The translations under genes and the position numbers were made by a program. From Lycium barbarum (lineage: Eukaryota > Streptophyta > Magnoliopsida > Solanales > Solanaceae), in NCBI RefSeq assembly GCF_019175385.1, contig NC_083345.1:42926098-42990097 (forward strand): DNA of 64,000 nucleotides, written 5' to 3'. Position 1 is the stretch's first letter, and each line of letters opens with the position of its first letter. The notes under the pieces are model-generated. The model saw only the letters and a list, made by a program, of their open reading frames with translations, ran no database searches and had not been told where the DNA came from. Below are positions 1 to 11,300 of this stretch, in pieces.

Positions 1-1380
1 TCAAGAGGGGTCATTATGACTCTTTTTCTCTCTTCTCATAGCTCTTTTAATGATGCATAGGACCTCATTTTGTTAGGTAGAACAGGTTGTCCAAGTTGTT
101 GCATGGTCTAAATTTATAATTAATTGCAAATGAAGGTATACGTACCTGAAGTAATGATAATTAACCTTGTGTAGTCTTGATTTATAGCTCAGTTGTTGTG
201 ACAAAATACTTTGCCAAACTATTTCGAGATGATAAACTCTTATGATGTTGGACATGCACCTAAATGCACAAGATTGTGTAATGTCTTCAGAATTTTCAAC
301 TCAGTTTATCTGAACCAAGGATTCTAGCCAATTAATTTGAAGATGACTTGTATCATCATCCTTTTAGCATAGTCTTCATCTTAAGTTCTCAACCTTCTAT
401 CAATTTTCAGTAGCTCACTTTCTGACTAGCATCATATTCAATCCCTGTATTTCTCTTTTCCATTTCTTCAAACAGGTTCCTCAACCCGTTTCTTCTGTAT
501 GATCTATCTGAATGCCAATGTGTCTGATTACTACTTGTCTTCTGCTTAATTCCTATTTTTGTTCGAAACACTACAAGTGCTAGGAGCTTTTATGTAACTA
601 TCTTTGAATATTGAGCAAGCCTTGAGATAGTGATGTTTGTGCTTGCTCCCTTTCATTGCCACTGCTAAGTAATCAGAGCTTAGTTTTAGGAAGCCATACT
701 AGCTTGGTTCCTCTTCTTTGTATGAAGGGATGAATGAAGTCCCATTTAGTCCAGTCGGGCATAGCCCAAGTACATCAGCTTCCTGTCCTTGTGGCAGACT
801 CTCTTGATATTTTCTTAGTCGGTACTGAATTCTCATGAAAAGACCTATGTCAGTGTGTTTCACATATTTGATCCTTCTATCAATAGGCCTTATCCTAATC
901 TTCTTTCCAGTAGAGTGAACTGCATCACTTTTTGTGCATCTAGGTAATACATAAAGAGCCAGTTCCTTATTATTGTATCACCAGACTTGAGAGCCTCGGT
1001 ATTTTATATCTTGATGTGAGCTCATCCTTTTAGCGGAGATATTGAATCATACCTCTTATTTTCTCCTAGGGGAACTTTTTCTTGTTTCCTGTTTCATTTA
1101 TGTTCGCTATTAGAGCTCTTTTGCCAGTTGCCTTACGGTTCCTCTCTATATGCCTTATACTCACTGGGCACTTGATTCTAGAATGTCAGATTTTTCTAGC
1201 AAGTGTGGAAAAATTCCTCTATTATGGATTTTCTTTTTGCCAGTTCCTTGTTGTACCCTAAACTAGTAGTTGTATTCTGAGTCTTACTGGTTAGGTTTGA
1301 CAGTATTTGAGATGATTTTGTCCAGGACCAACTCTTTCGAGGTCTTTCCTTATTCTTTCCAGATCTAAGATCAACTTTCT
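1..1380. other. No gene recognised; presumed decayed interior of the copia-like element
   Basis: No reading frame of useful length or recognisable domain was found on either strand, apart from short random frames. The stretch lies downstream, on the minus strand, of the copia-like gag remnant, so it is probably decayed internal sequence of that element, but no protease, integrase or reverse transcriptase motif could be read. Short pieces such as AACAGGTT (near 80 and 473) resemble the ACATGTT/ACCTGTT motifs repeated at 37.55-38.13 kb. Confidence 0.4.
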
Positions 1381-2336
1381 GGATTTTTCCTTCTCACGAT
1401 ATACCTCATCTTTCATTCTTCCATATACATCGTCAGTGTCTAATTATTCTTGACTCATGTTAGACTTTTCCTTGTTCTTTCCTTTTTGCTCTAACATTTC
1501 ATCTTTGAGTGACAACACCAACGAATCATGTTGACTAACATGTTCCTTTAGTGAGCTTACTTCTTTTTTAGCCTTGATCTTACCAGCTTCTAGCTCAATA
1601 GATTCATGCTTCAGGCTTGTGTAGTCATTGAGTAACTAGACCCTTTTTGTACTCATCTCTTGATACTCATCGATTACGGTACTCATCAAGGAAGAAATTA
1701 TTTTCTTGGGAAACGTATCAAGGTTTCCTTTTAGTTCCAAGATGTTTACCTCAGAATCCTCATTTGTATTTAATTCTCTATCTCCAATTTCCATGAGAGC
1801 CATGTGATTTGGTTCCTCCTCAGAGTCATCGCTAGAGTTTGAATTCCATGCAGTTATCATGCCCCTTTTCCAACTAGGACCCCAAGGTGGGTGATTTTTT
1901 ATCCTTATGTCTAGCTTTCCATTAGTAATGTCTTCCTTGTTCTGTATGTTCTTCTTTGATCCATCTTCTTCAGGCTCATGTGCTTGTATCAGTAATTCCG
2001 AAATTTCCTTAGCGCCTGAGTCTTTGGCAATTCTGTTGTACTTTTTGCTCCCTAATCCGCAATATATAGAATGTGTACTGCTTTTGTACTCAGCTCCATC
2101 CTTCTAAAGTCTTTAACTGAGAATTCTTCTTCAGTTTTTGTCCTCCTTGAGTCATCAGTTCTAGTCACTGTGGGGATAAGTGATCCTTTTGTGGTGATTT
2201 TCCAGAGATCATAGTCTACTACCATCAAATACTTCTCCATGTGGTTCTTCCATTGTGCATAGTGCTGTTCATTGAACCATGGTGGCCTATTTATTGATCT
2301 CCCTTCCCTGTGTCCTGTAGGTGGTGTAATATTCAT
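1381..2336 (-). pseudogene. Ty1/copia-like gag remnant (UBN2-type)
   Basis: Gag would form the virus-like particle that packages element RNA. The minus-strand frame starts with ATG at 2334-2336. Early residues include RPPWFNEQHYAQWKNHM and YLMVVDYDLWK, the tryptophan-rich pattern of plant copia gag (UBN2/DUF4219-type) N-termini. A later frame (1636-1860) holds a Ser/Asp/Glu-rich stretch and MALME, like the acidic linker before the zinc knuckle in such proteins. Beyond it (about 1640 down to 1380) a Lys/Glu/Leu-rich, coiled-coil-like segment can be read. Frameshifts near 2052 and 1870 and a stop near 1633 break it, and no CCHC knuckle was found. It lies about 45 bases downstream of the PBS, where gag is expected. 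The class is fairly secure; the exact lineage is not. Confidence 0.7.
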
Positions 2337-2380
2337 CTTTGATCTTTTCCCAAGGTGTTATTATCTTTGGGGGAGAACGT

Positions 2381-2393
2381 GTTCTGATACCAC
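2381..2393 (-). other. Primer-binding site of the copia-like element
   Basis: Read on the minus strand this is GTGGTATCAGAAC, one change from the TGGTATCAGAGC core complementary to the 3' end of initiator tRNA-Met. It lies immediately inside the LTR edge at 2395 and just before the gag remnant, which fixes the element's orientation. Confidence 0.75.
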
Positions 2394-2394
2394 T

Positions 2395-2867
2395 TGTTAG
2401 GTTGCACGACCTACTTCCTATCCTATGCATAACCAATTTTCGCCTAAGGATGGAACACGTTACTGTACATATTCTATGCGCGTGCCTTTGCGGAATAATA
2501 AACTGCAAGTAAGTAAATGACACACGATATTTAAATGGAAACCACCTGACTTAAAAGGTGATAAAAACCATGACCTACAGACCTGTAGGATTTCCCCAAC
2601 AACTTCACTACAACAATGAGCCAACTGCAAATTAAGTTACAAACTCTGCAACCTAATTCCTAACATCAGCCTTGCTACCTAACCTCTGACTAGTAAGTTA
2701 TCTTCAAGATAGACTCTAAGTTGAACTTACAATGCTTGTATCTACTTTTTATGCTTCTAAATAAGCTGATAAAGATACAACTTGACAGAACAAACCTGAC
2801 ACAAGATTCTAGACCTAAGAACGGGAAAACATTATTCAGTAGAATAGCTCCTTCAATCAGTCTTCTT
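2395..2867 (-). repeat. Copia-like 5' LTR, inner (U5-side) segment
   Basis: On the plus strand the LTR edge reads TGTTAGGTTGCACG next to the PBS. The segment runs to the insertion point of element A. The LTR resumes after A at 27754. Its outer end was not located because element D interrupts it again at 27967. No gene is visible in it. Confidence 0.6.
2863..2867. repeat. Target-site duplication of element A, left (TTCTT)
   Basis: The five bases directly before the A LTR start (2868) are TTCTT, identical to 27749-27753 directly after the A LTR end. A perfect 5-bp duplication shows that both ends of A are original. Confidence 0.9.
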
Positions 2868-3377
2868 TGTTACACCCCGTAGTTTTGTACGTTGAAATTC
2901 GTAGGTGTTGCCTGTTTTAAGTATGGACATTGGAGTTACCTCCAAGGATACATGATATTAGATGCGCTTATCTTATGTTTATGAGGGTTTAAGCTCATAC
3001 AATAAGTTACGGAAGGATCGGAGGGCAAGTGAATCAAGGAAATTAGGGTTGTTGGATTTTAGAGAAAGTATGAGGGGCAATTTTTGCCCTAATTGAGGAA
3101 AGGATATCTTTTACTATATGACGAGTTTTGGAGTGAAACAAAAACCTAAATTGAAGTTCGGGAAGTCTAGTTTCCAACGCAATAAACTGCGTGTCGATCC
3201 AACATCGGAATAGGGAATTATGAGCATTTTAAGACGGACTGCCAGTGCAGGGCCTAACCCTGCGCGAACGCGCCAAAAGGTGGCGCGAACGCATAGATTA
3301 GCATTGGGCAACTCTACGCGAACATGCCCCTAGGCAGCGCGAACGCGCAGAAGGATTTTACCACAGACTCTAATCAA

Positions 3378-3387
3378 CTATATAAGG
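3378..3387 (+). promoter_or_regulatory. Putative TATA box of element A 5' LTR
   Basis: The sequence CTATATAAGG lies about 510 bases into the LTR and is conserved in the 3' LTR at 20613-20622. This is a normal place for the U3/R promoter of a plant gypsy LTR. No transcription start was verified. Confidence 0.55.
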
Positions 3388-4565
3388 GTTAAAACCTTAT
3401 TTTTTATCCATAATAATTTCCTAAAATATTCTAGAAAGCTCAGCAAACACATGAGAGCTTATATGCAACAAAAGTGAGGATTTTGAATAATTTCGAGTGA
3501 CGGAGTATTAATCAAGGTCCGGGTAATGTATAGTCGCGATTATAGTTTTGTTTTGCGACGGGGTTGACTTGGATTCAACACAAATATTGAAGATGTCGCT
3601 ATTCTAGTAAGGATAAGGTATGAATCTCTCTTTATTAACATTTATTTAGGAATATATATGAGAATAAAAGTTATAGTTTGTTGTATTGGTATTGTTGGCT
3701 TATGGATTGAGGTTTGAAGAAAGTTTTGGATGGAATTGTACATATTTGTCATGTGGGATCTTGATGATATTGTTGTTGATGTTTTGGTATTGCTGGGAGT
3801 TGTTTTGGTATTTGGTGGAAGTAGATAATATAGGGGAGATGCTGCCCAAATTTTCTTAACCCAAATTAGTCTTCAATAACTAGTACATATAAGTTGATGG
3901 GAAATATGATGAAATTATGATTAAAGATGTATTTCTCGCTACATAGGTTCGGGTGAAGGGCAAGCATCAGAGTAAGGGATCCTTTAAGTGGTGGCTTGAT
4001 GGATAAGGTATGTAAGGTGTTTGTTCTCTCTTTCTTCGGCACGAATCCACTAGAATATGAACATGAGCGTTCCATAACAAAAATCACTCCACGCCTATGC
4101 TTTGTCTTTCCAATCTTAATGTTTTAATTATTTTATTGATTCCGAAAATGTTATCATGACTATCGTCATTAAGTTATTTCTTTGATGTGACACAAATTCC
4201 ATAAATTGTTCGGAGGTTACCGACCTTATGTCACTCCGAAGGGCCGCTGTTACTTCATTGACTCCTCTTGCATTGAATATATATGTATATCTATATATAT
4301 ATGTACACATTATTTAACTACACCGAGCTGTGTTATAGTCGGCCTAGTACGACACCTATTGTGCAACCACTGATCAGTTGGTATTACTCACCGAGTCCCG
4401 TATCGAATCCCGAAAGGGGTGGGTACGTTACACACTGAGTCCCGAAAAGGCCGAGTATAAACTCATTCATTGTATATTATACGTTCTCAGGTGGCTCAGG
4501 TTACTTCTATCCTCCTTATAATTTTGTCTTACTCATGTTATTGATTCCTACTTTAGATACTCAGT

Positions 4566-4570
4566 ACTTT
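4566..4570. repeat. Target-site duplication of element C, left (ACTTT)
   Basis: ACTTT immediately precedes the C LTR start and is repeated at 14278-14282 immediately after the C LTR end. The uninterrupted form is seen in the homologous A 3' LTR around 27260. Confidence 0.92.
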
Positions 4571-4891
4571 TGTTATATCCCGTATTTTTATACGTCGAAT
4601 TATTCGTAAGCTAATCGACATAAGTTAAGGATGGGATTATTTTAGGATATGAAATAGGGACTTTTAATTAGTGCACAAGTTGTTTATAAATTTCAATTAG
4701 TATAGAAAGATTATTGGAGATTAGGGACTAATTAACTATGATTATATTATTAAGTAGGGATTAGTGACTAATTAATATTTATTAAGCTAAATATGCCTTG
4801 AGTGGGCCCCACCCATTTTTAAATTAAAAAAAAATCAAAACAAATTGATGAGTCATAGGGGGGGGGGATACGTGTCCAAGGGAGGGACACC

Positions 4892-4899
4892 ATATAAAG
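4892..4899 (+). promoter_or_regulatory. Putative TATA box of element C 5' LTR
   Basis: ATATAAAG lies about 320 bases into the LTR. The 3' copy reads ATATATAG at 12225-12232. This is the position expected for the U3 promoter; no start site is proven. Confidence 0.55.
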
Positions 4900-6116
4900 A
4901 CATAGGATAATGACCAAATTAGGCAATTCATTTTTCATTTTACAATTGAGAGCTTAAGAAAAAAAAAAGGAACATTGCCATGGCTGCCAAGCTCTCGGCC
5001 AGCCATGGTTGTTGAAAAAAAAATATGTTTTGTTGCTTTGATTAATTTCTAAGGTGATTTGCAAGTCCAAGGAGGTGATAGCAACATTAGGTATTGAATT
5101 GAGGAAGAAGAAATAGTGAAATTGGTGCAAGTGAGTGTAGCATTTGCTCTGATAAATTAAGGTAAGATTTTCTCATTTTATGGTGTAATTGGATTAATGG
5201 TGTTGTAATGAAAAGATTAAGATTGTATTAGATGAAATCGGAAGAAAGAAGGTATAACGTATCGTATATAAAGCGTATGTTGGTCTGTTTGGTGTATAAT
5301 CTTAAATGTTAATGATTTGGATTGGAAAAGGGTTAAGAAAGGTTATTGGGTTGTTTATGGGCTGGATTGTAAAGATTTGATATGAATATTTCTATTACTG
5401 TCGTTGTTGGTATTGCTGTGATAACAGGAGATTAATTGGAAGTTCGGGTTAGGCGAGTTATATAGGGGAAATGCTGCCCGATTTCCGTTAAGTTCTTAAC
5501 TAACAAAAACCCTATTCCGGAAAGAATGAACTAAAGAATGATTCCTATAAGTGATTGGTAGTAGATTTATAAGCTAGAAAGTATAGTTCACTAACGATAG
5601 CGTTACTTTCACATTAAATAGGCTAAAGGGGCGACGAAGCGAACGTGGTTACGGTTAACCTATAACAGGTATGTAAAGTCATCCTTTCTTCTTTATGGCA
5701 TGATCTTTATGAAACAAACATACGACGTGTATATGATTCCAAAGAAGTTCCTATTCTTAGAGCCACTAGGATGGCCAATGTTCTTGATTCCCAAAACTTA
5801 TTTTATTATGTCTTGATACGTGTCTATGGTTCCAGACGTCCTATTTTAATAGCATCCATAGTGACATTCAAAGGATACATGATATGATTATTGTCTTGAT
5901 TTTCAAATGATGGTATATGATAATGTGATTATGGCACCAAGGATGGTATATGATGACTTTATTCACCGAGTCCCATGATAGGATGGATATGATATATGGT
6001 ATGATATGTATGATTTTCAGTTCATAAGGCAAGTGTATTGATATTTTGAAAGTCACACTTGTTTCCTGTAATCTCTATTTAAGGCATGATCCTCTTTATC
6101 GTATTTCATGTTTTAC

Positions 6117-6175
6117 ATACTCAGTACATATCTCGTACTGACCCCCTTTCTTCGGGGGGCTGCGTTTCATGCCCG
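6117..6175 (+). other. Conserved two-part inverted-repeat element in C 5' LTR
   Basis: CAGTAC (6122) and GTACTG (6135) form one inverted repeat. CCCCC (6142) and GGGGGG (6154) form a tight hairpin, followed by CTGCGTTTCATGC. The same layout occurs at 13674-13725 (C 3' LTR), about 29460-29515 and 36920-36980 (D LTRs), 32225-32270 (solo LTR, minus strand) and across 4562-4570/14278-14320 (A). It lies downstream of the putative TATA box, so it should be present in the RNA. Function is unknown. Confidence 0.6.
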
Positions 6176-6723
6176 CAGGTACAGATACTCAATTCGGTGA
6201 TCCCCCAGCTTAGGGTTTCCAGTCAGCTGTCTTGGAGATCTCCATTGTCCCGGAGCCTAGACTTTTGGTACAAATCTTCTGATTTATATATATGTTTGTC
6301 CAGGGGTACGGCGGGGCCCTGTCCCGTCATATTTCACTGTTGATACTCTTAGAGGTCTGTAGACATATGTATGGGTTGTATATAGAGTGTGGTCAGCTGT
6401 GTCTATATGGTTTGTTATGGATATTTCTATTTGTTGTGGCAGCCTTGCCGGCTTGCATATGGTATTGACATGTAGTCGCGGCCTTGTCGTGTTGCGTATC
6501 ATAATGATATATAGTGGCAGCCTTGTCAGCTTGCGAATTTTATTACGTTGTGATTGGTTGTGACTCCTCGGGAGATAGATTATCGTGATATGTGACGTTG
6601 TGAACCTTTGGGTCCTTGTCAATTCCCATATTGTCTATAGTTTCAATCTGACTATGTCTAACAGGTACGTGTACGAGTGTCTAGCTTGGGCACCTGGCCC
6701 ACGGGGCTGGGTCGTGACAAAAG

Positions 6724-6735
6724 TGGTATCAGAGC
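6724..6735 (+). other. Primer-binding site of element C
   Basis: TGGTATCAGAGC lies four bases after the LTR end at 6719. It is the standard complement of the initiator tRNA-Met 3' end used by most plant gypsy elements. Confidence 0.9.
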
Positions 6736-6923
6736 AGTTCATCCTCGGAGTGTCTACAGACCGTGTTAAGTAGAGTCTTGTTTATCGGTGTGTTATGCAC
6801 CACATCTATATACAGGAAGCTACATGACATTTAGGATGTTATCTTTCCTTTTTATTCTAGATCGTGCGATAGAGCTGTACTATCTAGATAATCCCTCCCT
6901 AACAGATTATTATGTTTACAGCT

Positions 6924-8322
6924 ATGCCTCCAAAGAAGGCGACAGCTCCCCAGAAGGGACAATCGGTAGCAGGAGATACTAGCCAGACCCGGAGAGTTAC
7001 TAGGGCCAGCGCCCAGCTTATGCTCGAGATTGTGTTCCAGTCGGCTAAGTTCTGCTACACCGCCATTTCCAAAGGAACCTAGGGCAGCGGCAGCTCCACC
7101 GCCAGTCCCTGAGGCCCCAGTACCTAAGCCTCCAGCTCCTCAGCCAGGGGCAGAGGATAGGGCCATGAGAGATGCAGTTCAATTGCTAACCAGATTAGTG
7201 GCAGGGCAGACTCGCAGGCATGGACTAGGAGTTAACCATGCGGACAGACATGAAAGTTTGAGGGCTCGTGACTTCTTAAGTTGTAATCCTCCAGAATGTT
7301 TTGGGTCAAAGCCCGAGGATGATCCACAGGAGTTTGTTCGGCAGATGCAGCGTACCGTGAGGATAATCAAGGCTTTTGAGACTGAGTCTGTTGAGTTGGG
7401 TTCGTATCGATTGCGAGATGTAGTTGTTAATTGGTATGAGTCGTGGGAGTTATCTAGGGGAGATGATGCTTCTCCAGCAGTATGGGATGAGTTTGTGGAG
7501 GCTTTCCTTGGCCACTTTCTGCCTCCAGAAAGGGGGCAGGCCAGAGTTGATAGATTCTTACATCTGAGGCAGAGCGGCAGGAGCGTTCAAGAGTATAGCC
7601 TTGAGTTTGATTCATGGGCTAGATATGCACCTACTATTGTAGCTGATATGGCTGATAGAGTGCATCGCTATGTGATGGGGCTGGATCGTTATTTGATTGA
7701 TGGTTGTATGGCAGTAGCTCTTTAGCCAGGTATGGATATTGCTTAGGTACAGGCATATGCACAGGGGGTAGATGATCGACACAGAGGACGTCAGCCAGAT
7801 AGGGATTATGATAGAGGTCAGCATAAGAGGGCTAGATCGGCTGGCTATCCTGGCGAGTTTCGAGGCGGGCAGCCTCAGCAGCATATCAGATATCCTTCCC
7901 AGCCCTCACGGAGTGCACCCCCACAGTTCAAAGGTAGAAGGTTGGATAGTACGGGGTATTCAGGAGCTGGTCAGAGCTCCAGGGCTTCGGGTTCGCAGTT
8001 GAACAGGGGGTTGAGTCAGTCGAGGCCACCTTTGCCTCGGTGTTCTCGGTGTGGTAGGTTTCATCTTGGGGAATGTCATCGTGCTACAAGTGCTTGTTTT
8101 TCTTGTGGCCGTCAAGGCCATATTATGAGAGAGTGTCCGTATGGGGGCGGTCGAGGTGGTGTAGCTCAGCCTACTGGGTCGGTTGCTGGATCATCTTCTT
8201 CCGTAGCTATGCACCCTATGGGGCAGGGTATTCAGACACCAGCAGACCGTGGCAGAGGTCGTGGCGGAGCTTCAAGTTCTAGCGGTCCTTCGAACCACAT
8301 ATATGTTTTGGCTAGTAGATAG
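6924..8322 (+). pseudogene. Element C gag (capsid and zinc knuckles), broken
   Basis: Gag makes the particle that packages element RNA. The probable start is ATG at 6924 (MPPKKATAPQK), about 200 bases after the PBS, with the usual basic start of Tekay gag. A frameshift between about 7030 and 7080 moves the reading to the frame open at 7030-7725. That part holds the capsid domain, with VVNWYESWELSRGDD and WDEFVEAFLGHFLPP. Stops at 7723-7725 and 7744-7746 and a further frame change around 7780-7940 interrupt it. The C-terminal part (from 7942) has an irregular C-x2-C-x3-H-x3-C and then a perfect CCHC knuckle, CFSCGRQGHIMREC (8095-8136). It ends at a TAG (8320-8322) that interrupts what should be a continuous gag-pol frame into the protease. 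Confidence 0.88.
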
Positions 8323-8343
8323 GATCAGGAGGCGTCACCAAAT

Positions 8344-11300
8344 GTGGTTATAGGTATATTATCGATTTTCTCTCGGGGCGTATATGCATTGATAGACCCA
8401 GGCTCCACCTTATCGTATATCTCTCCCTTTGTTGCTAGTAGAATCGGGATAAAACCTGAATTGATAGAACCATTTGAGGTAGGTACACCAGTAGGAGATT
8501 CTGGTATAGCAAGACAAGTTTATAGAGATTGTTCGGTAATTATATATAGTCATCACACCAAGGCAGATCTGATAGAGTTAGATATGACTGAGTTTGATGT
8601 TATTATGGGTATGGATTGGCTAGCTTCTTGTTATGCTAACGTTGATTGCAGAGAAAAGATTGTTCGATCTCAGTTTCCAGGAAAGCCAATTATAGAGTGG
8701 ATGGGAAATACAGCATCGCCGAGGGGTAAGTTTATTTCATACCTCAAGGCAAGGAAGATGGCTAGAAAGGGTTATATTTATCATCTGGTTCGGGTGCATG
8801 ACCTGAAAGCAAAGGTGCTGACTCTTTATTCAGTGCCGATAGTTAACGAATTCCCAGATGTATTCCCAGATGAACTTCTAGGTCTTCCTCCTGAGCGGGA
8901 GATAGAGCTTACAATAGATGTGTTTCCAGATGCTCAGCCCATATCTATTCCTCCTTATAGAATGGCACCTGCAGAACTAAAAGAATTGGAGAAGCAACTG
9001 AGAGATTTGTTAGAAAAGGGCTTCATCAGGCCCAGCACATCACCTTAGGGAGCACCAGTACTATTTGTGTGAAAGAAAGATGGGTCGCTGCGGATGTGTA
9101 TCGATTACAGGCAGCTGAATAAAGTGAGAATAATGAATAGATATCCCCGCCCCAGAAATGATGATCTATTTGACCAGTTGCAGGGTGCTAAGTGTTTCTC
9201 GAAGATAGATTTGCGGTCAGGCTATCACCAGGTGAGGGTAAAAGAGACGGATATTCCGAAGACTGCATTCAGGACCCGATACGGGCATTATGAGTTTAGA
9301 GTGATGTCTTTTGGGCTGACCAATGCTCCAGCGATATTTATGGATTTAATGAACCGAGTGTTCAAACCATTCTTGGATATATTCGTGATTGTATTTATCG
9401 ATGAAATTCTGGTCTATTCACGTTCAGAAGAGGAGCACGCAGATCATTTGAGGACGGTACTTGGGGTACTTTAGCACCAGAAGTTGTATGCTAAGTTCTC
9501 TAAATGCGAATTCTGGTTAACTTCAGTAGCATTCTTGGGGCATATTATTTTGAGTTGATGGCATTCGGGTGGATACACAGAAGATTGAGGCAATAAAGAC
9601 TTGGCCTAGACCTACGACCCCTACTAAGGTACGTAGTTTTCTGGGGCTAGCAGGATATTACAGAAGGTTCGAAGAGAGATTTGCCTCGATTTCAGCGCCT
9701 TTAACAAGGCTAGCACAGAAGGCAGCTAAGTTCCAGTGGACTGATGCATGTGAGCAAAGTTTCCAATTACTGAAGGATAAGTTGACTACGACTCTAGTTT
9801 TAACACTTCTTGAGGGACCAGATGGCTATGTTATTTATTGTGATGCCTCAGGCATTGGACTAGGTTGTGTATTTATGTAGCATGGCAAGGTTATAGCTTA
9901 TGCCTCCCGGCAGCTCAGAAAGCACGAAAGGAATTATCCTACTCATGATCTAGAGTTAGCAGCGGTAATTCATGCTTTGAAGATATGGAGACACTATTTA
10001 TATGGCGTGCATTTTGATATTTATACGGATCATAAGAGTCTCCAATATATCTTTAAGCAGATGGAGTTGAACTTACGGCAGAGAAGGTGGCTAGAATTAC
10101 TAAAGGACTATGATGTTGATATCCTATACCACCCAGGAAAAGCAAACGTTGTAGCAGATGCACTTAGCCGTAAATCTATGGGTAGCTTGACAAATGTACA
10201 ACCAGAACGGAAGGAGATAGTCCGTGAGATTTTCCAGTTAGCTAACCTTGGAGTCCGTTTAGCTGATTCTGATGATGGCGGAGTTTCTGTTCGAGGAGTT
10301 ACTGAATCCTCTATCATAGAAGAGGTAAAGAGACACCAGTACGAGGACCCTGTTCTGACACATTATAGAGATGCAGCTCTTCAAAAGGAGAAGACTCCAT
10401 TCGAAATTGCACCTGACGGAGTACTACGATACAGAGGCAGGTTATGTGTACCTGAGGTTGCAGGGCTACGGCAACAGGTTATGGGGGAGGCACACTATGC
10501 CAATTATTCTGTTCATCCAGGGTCAACGAAGATGTATCATGACCTCAGATGTTTGTATTGGTGGGATGGCATGAAAAAGGATATAGAAGAGTTTGTCGCT
10601 CAGTGCCCGAATTGTCAACAGGCTAAGGTTGAGCATCAGAAACCCGTTGGATTATTACAGGAGATAGAGATCCCGACTTGGAAATGGGAGGTAATTAATA
10701 TGGACTTCGTTACAGATTTACCTCGCACTCCGCGAAGATATGACTCTATTTGGGTTATCGTGGATAGGCTGACAAAATCAGCCCATTTTCTTCCAGTTAG
10801 GACTACCTATTCACCTGAGGACTATGCGAGGTTATACGTCAAGGAGATAGTGAGACTTCACGGGGTTCCCACAGCTATTATCTCCAACAGAGGAGCTCAG
10901 TTTACAGCAAATTTCTGGAGATCATTCCAGGAGGGATTAGGGACACAGGTGAATCTTAGTACAACATTCCACCCTCAGACTGACGGACAGGCCGAGCGCA
11001 CTATTCAGATGCTACAAGATATGTTACGGGCCTGTATTATTGATTTCAGAGGTAGCTGGAACGATCATTTGCCACTTATTGAGTTTGCTTAAAATAATAG
11101 CTACCATTCTAGTATCCATATGACATCGTATGAGGCCTTGTATGGGAGGAAGTGCAGGTCACCTATTGGTTGGCTTGATGTTGGTGAGACTAAATTAATA
11201 GGCCCATACATGATTCAGCAAGTTGTTGATAAAGTGAAGCTTATTCAGGAGAGGTTACTGCCAGCCTAGAGTCGACAAAAGTCATATGCAGATAATCGAC

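Larger units (their letters stand above)
4571..6719 (+). repeat. Element C 5' LTR
   Basis: This 2149-bp LTR runs from TGTTATATCC to GTCGTGACA, directly before the PBS. It is nearly identical to 11892-14277 except for a block of about 240-270 bp present only in the 3' copy. It contains a G-run (about 4859-4867), a putative TATA box at 4892-4899, an AGTAC/GTACT plus CCCCC/GGGGG element at 6117-6175, the motif TTAGAGGTCTGTAGACA near 6350, and repeated GGCAGCCTTG modules at 6438-6530. Confidence 0.92.

Noticed and set aside
6284..6622. 112-codon minus-strand frame in the C LTR, repeated at 13810-14175
   Set aside because: The repetition only reflects the two LTR copies. Composition is biased, no domain is visible, and the frame lies antisense across the R-U5 modules.
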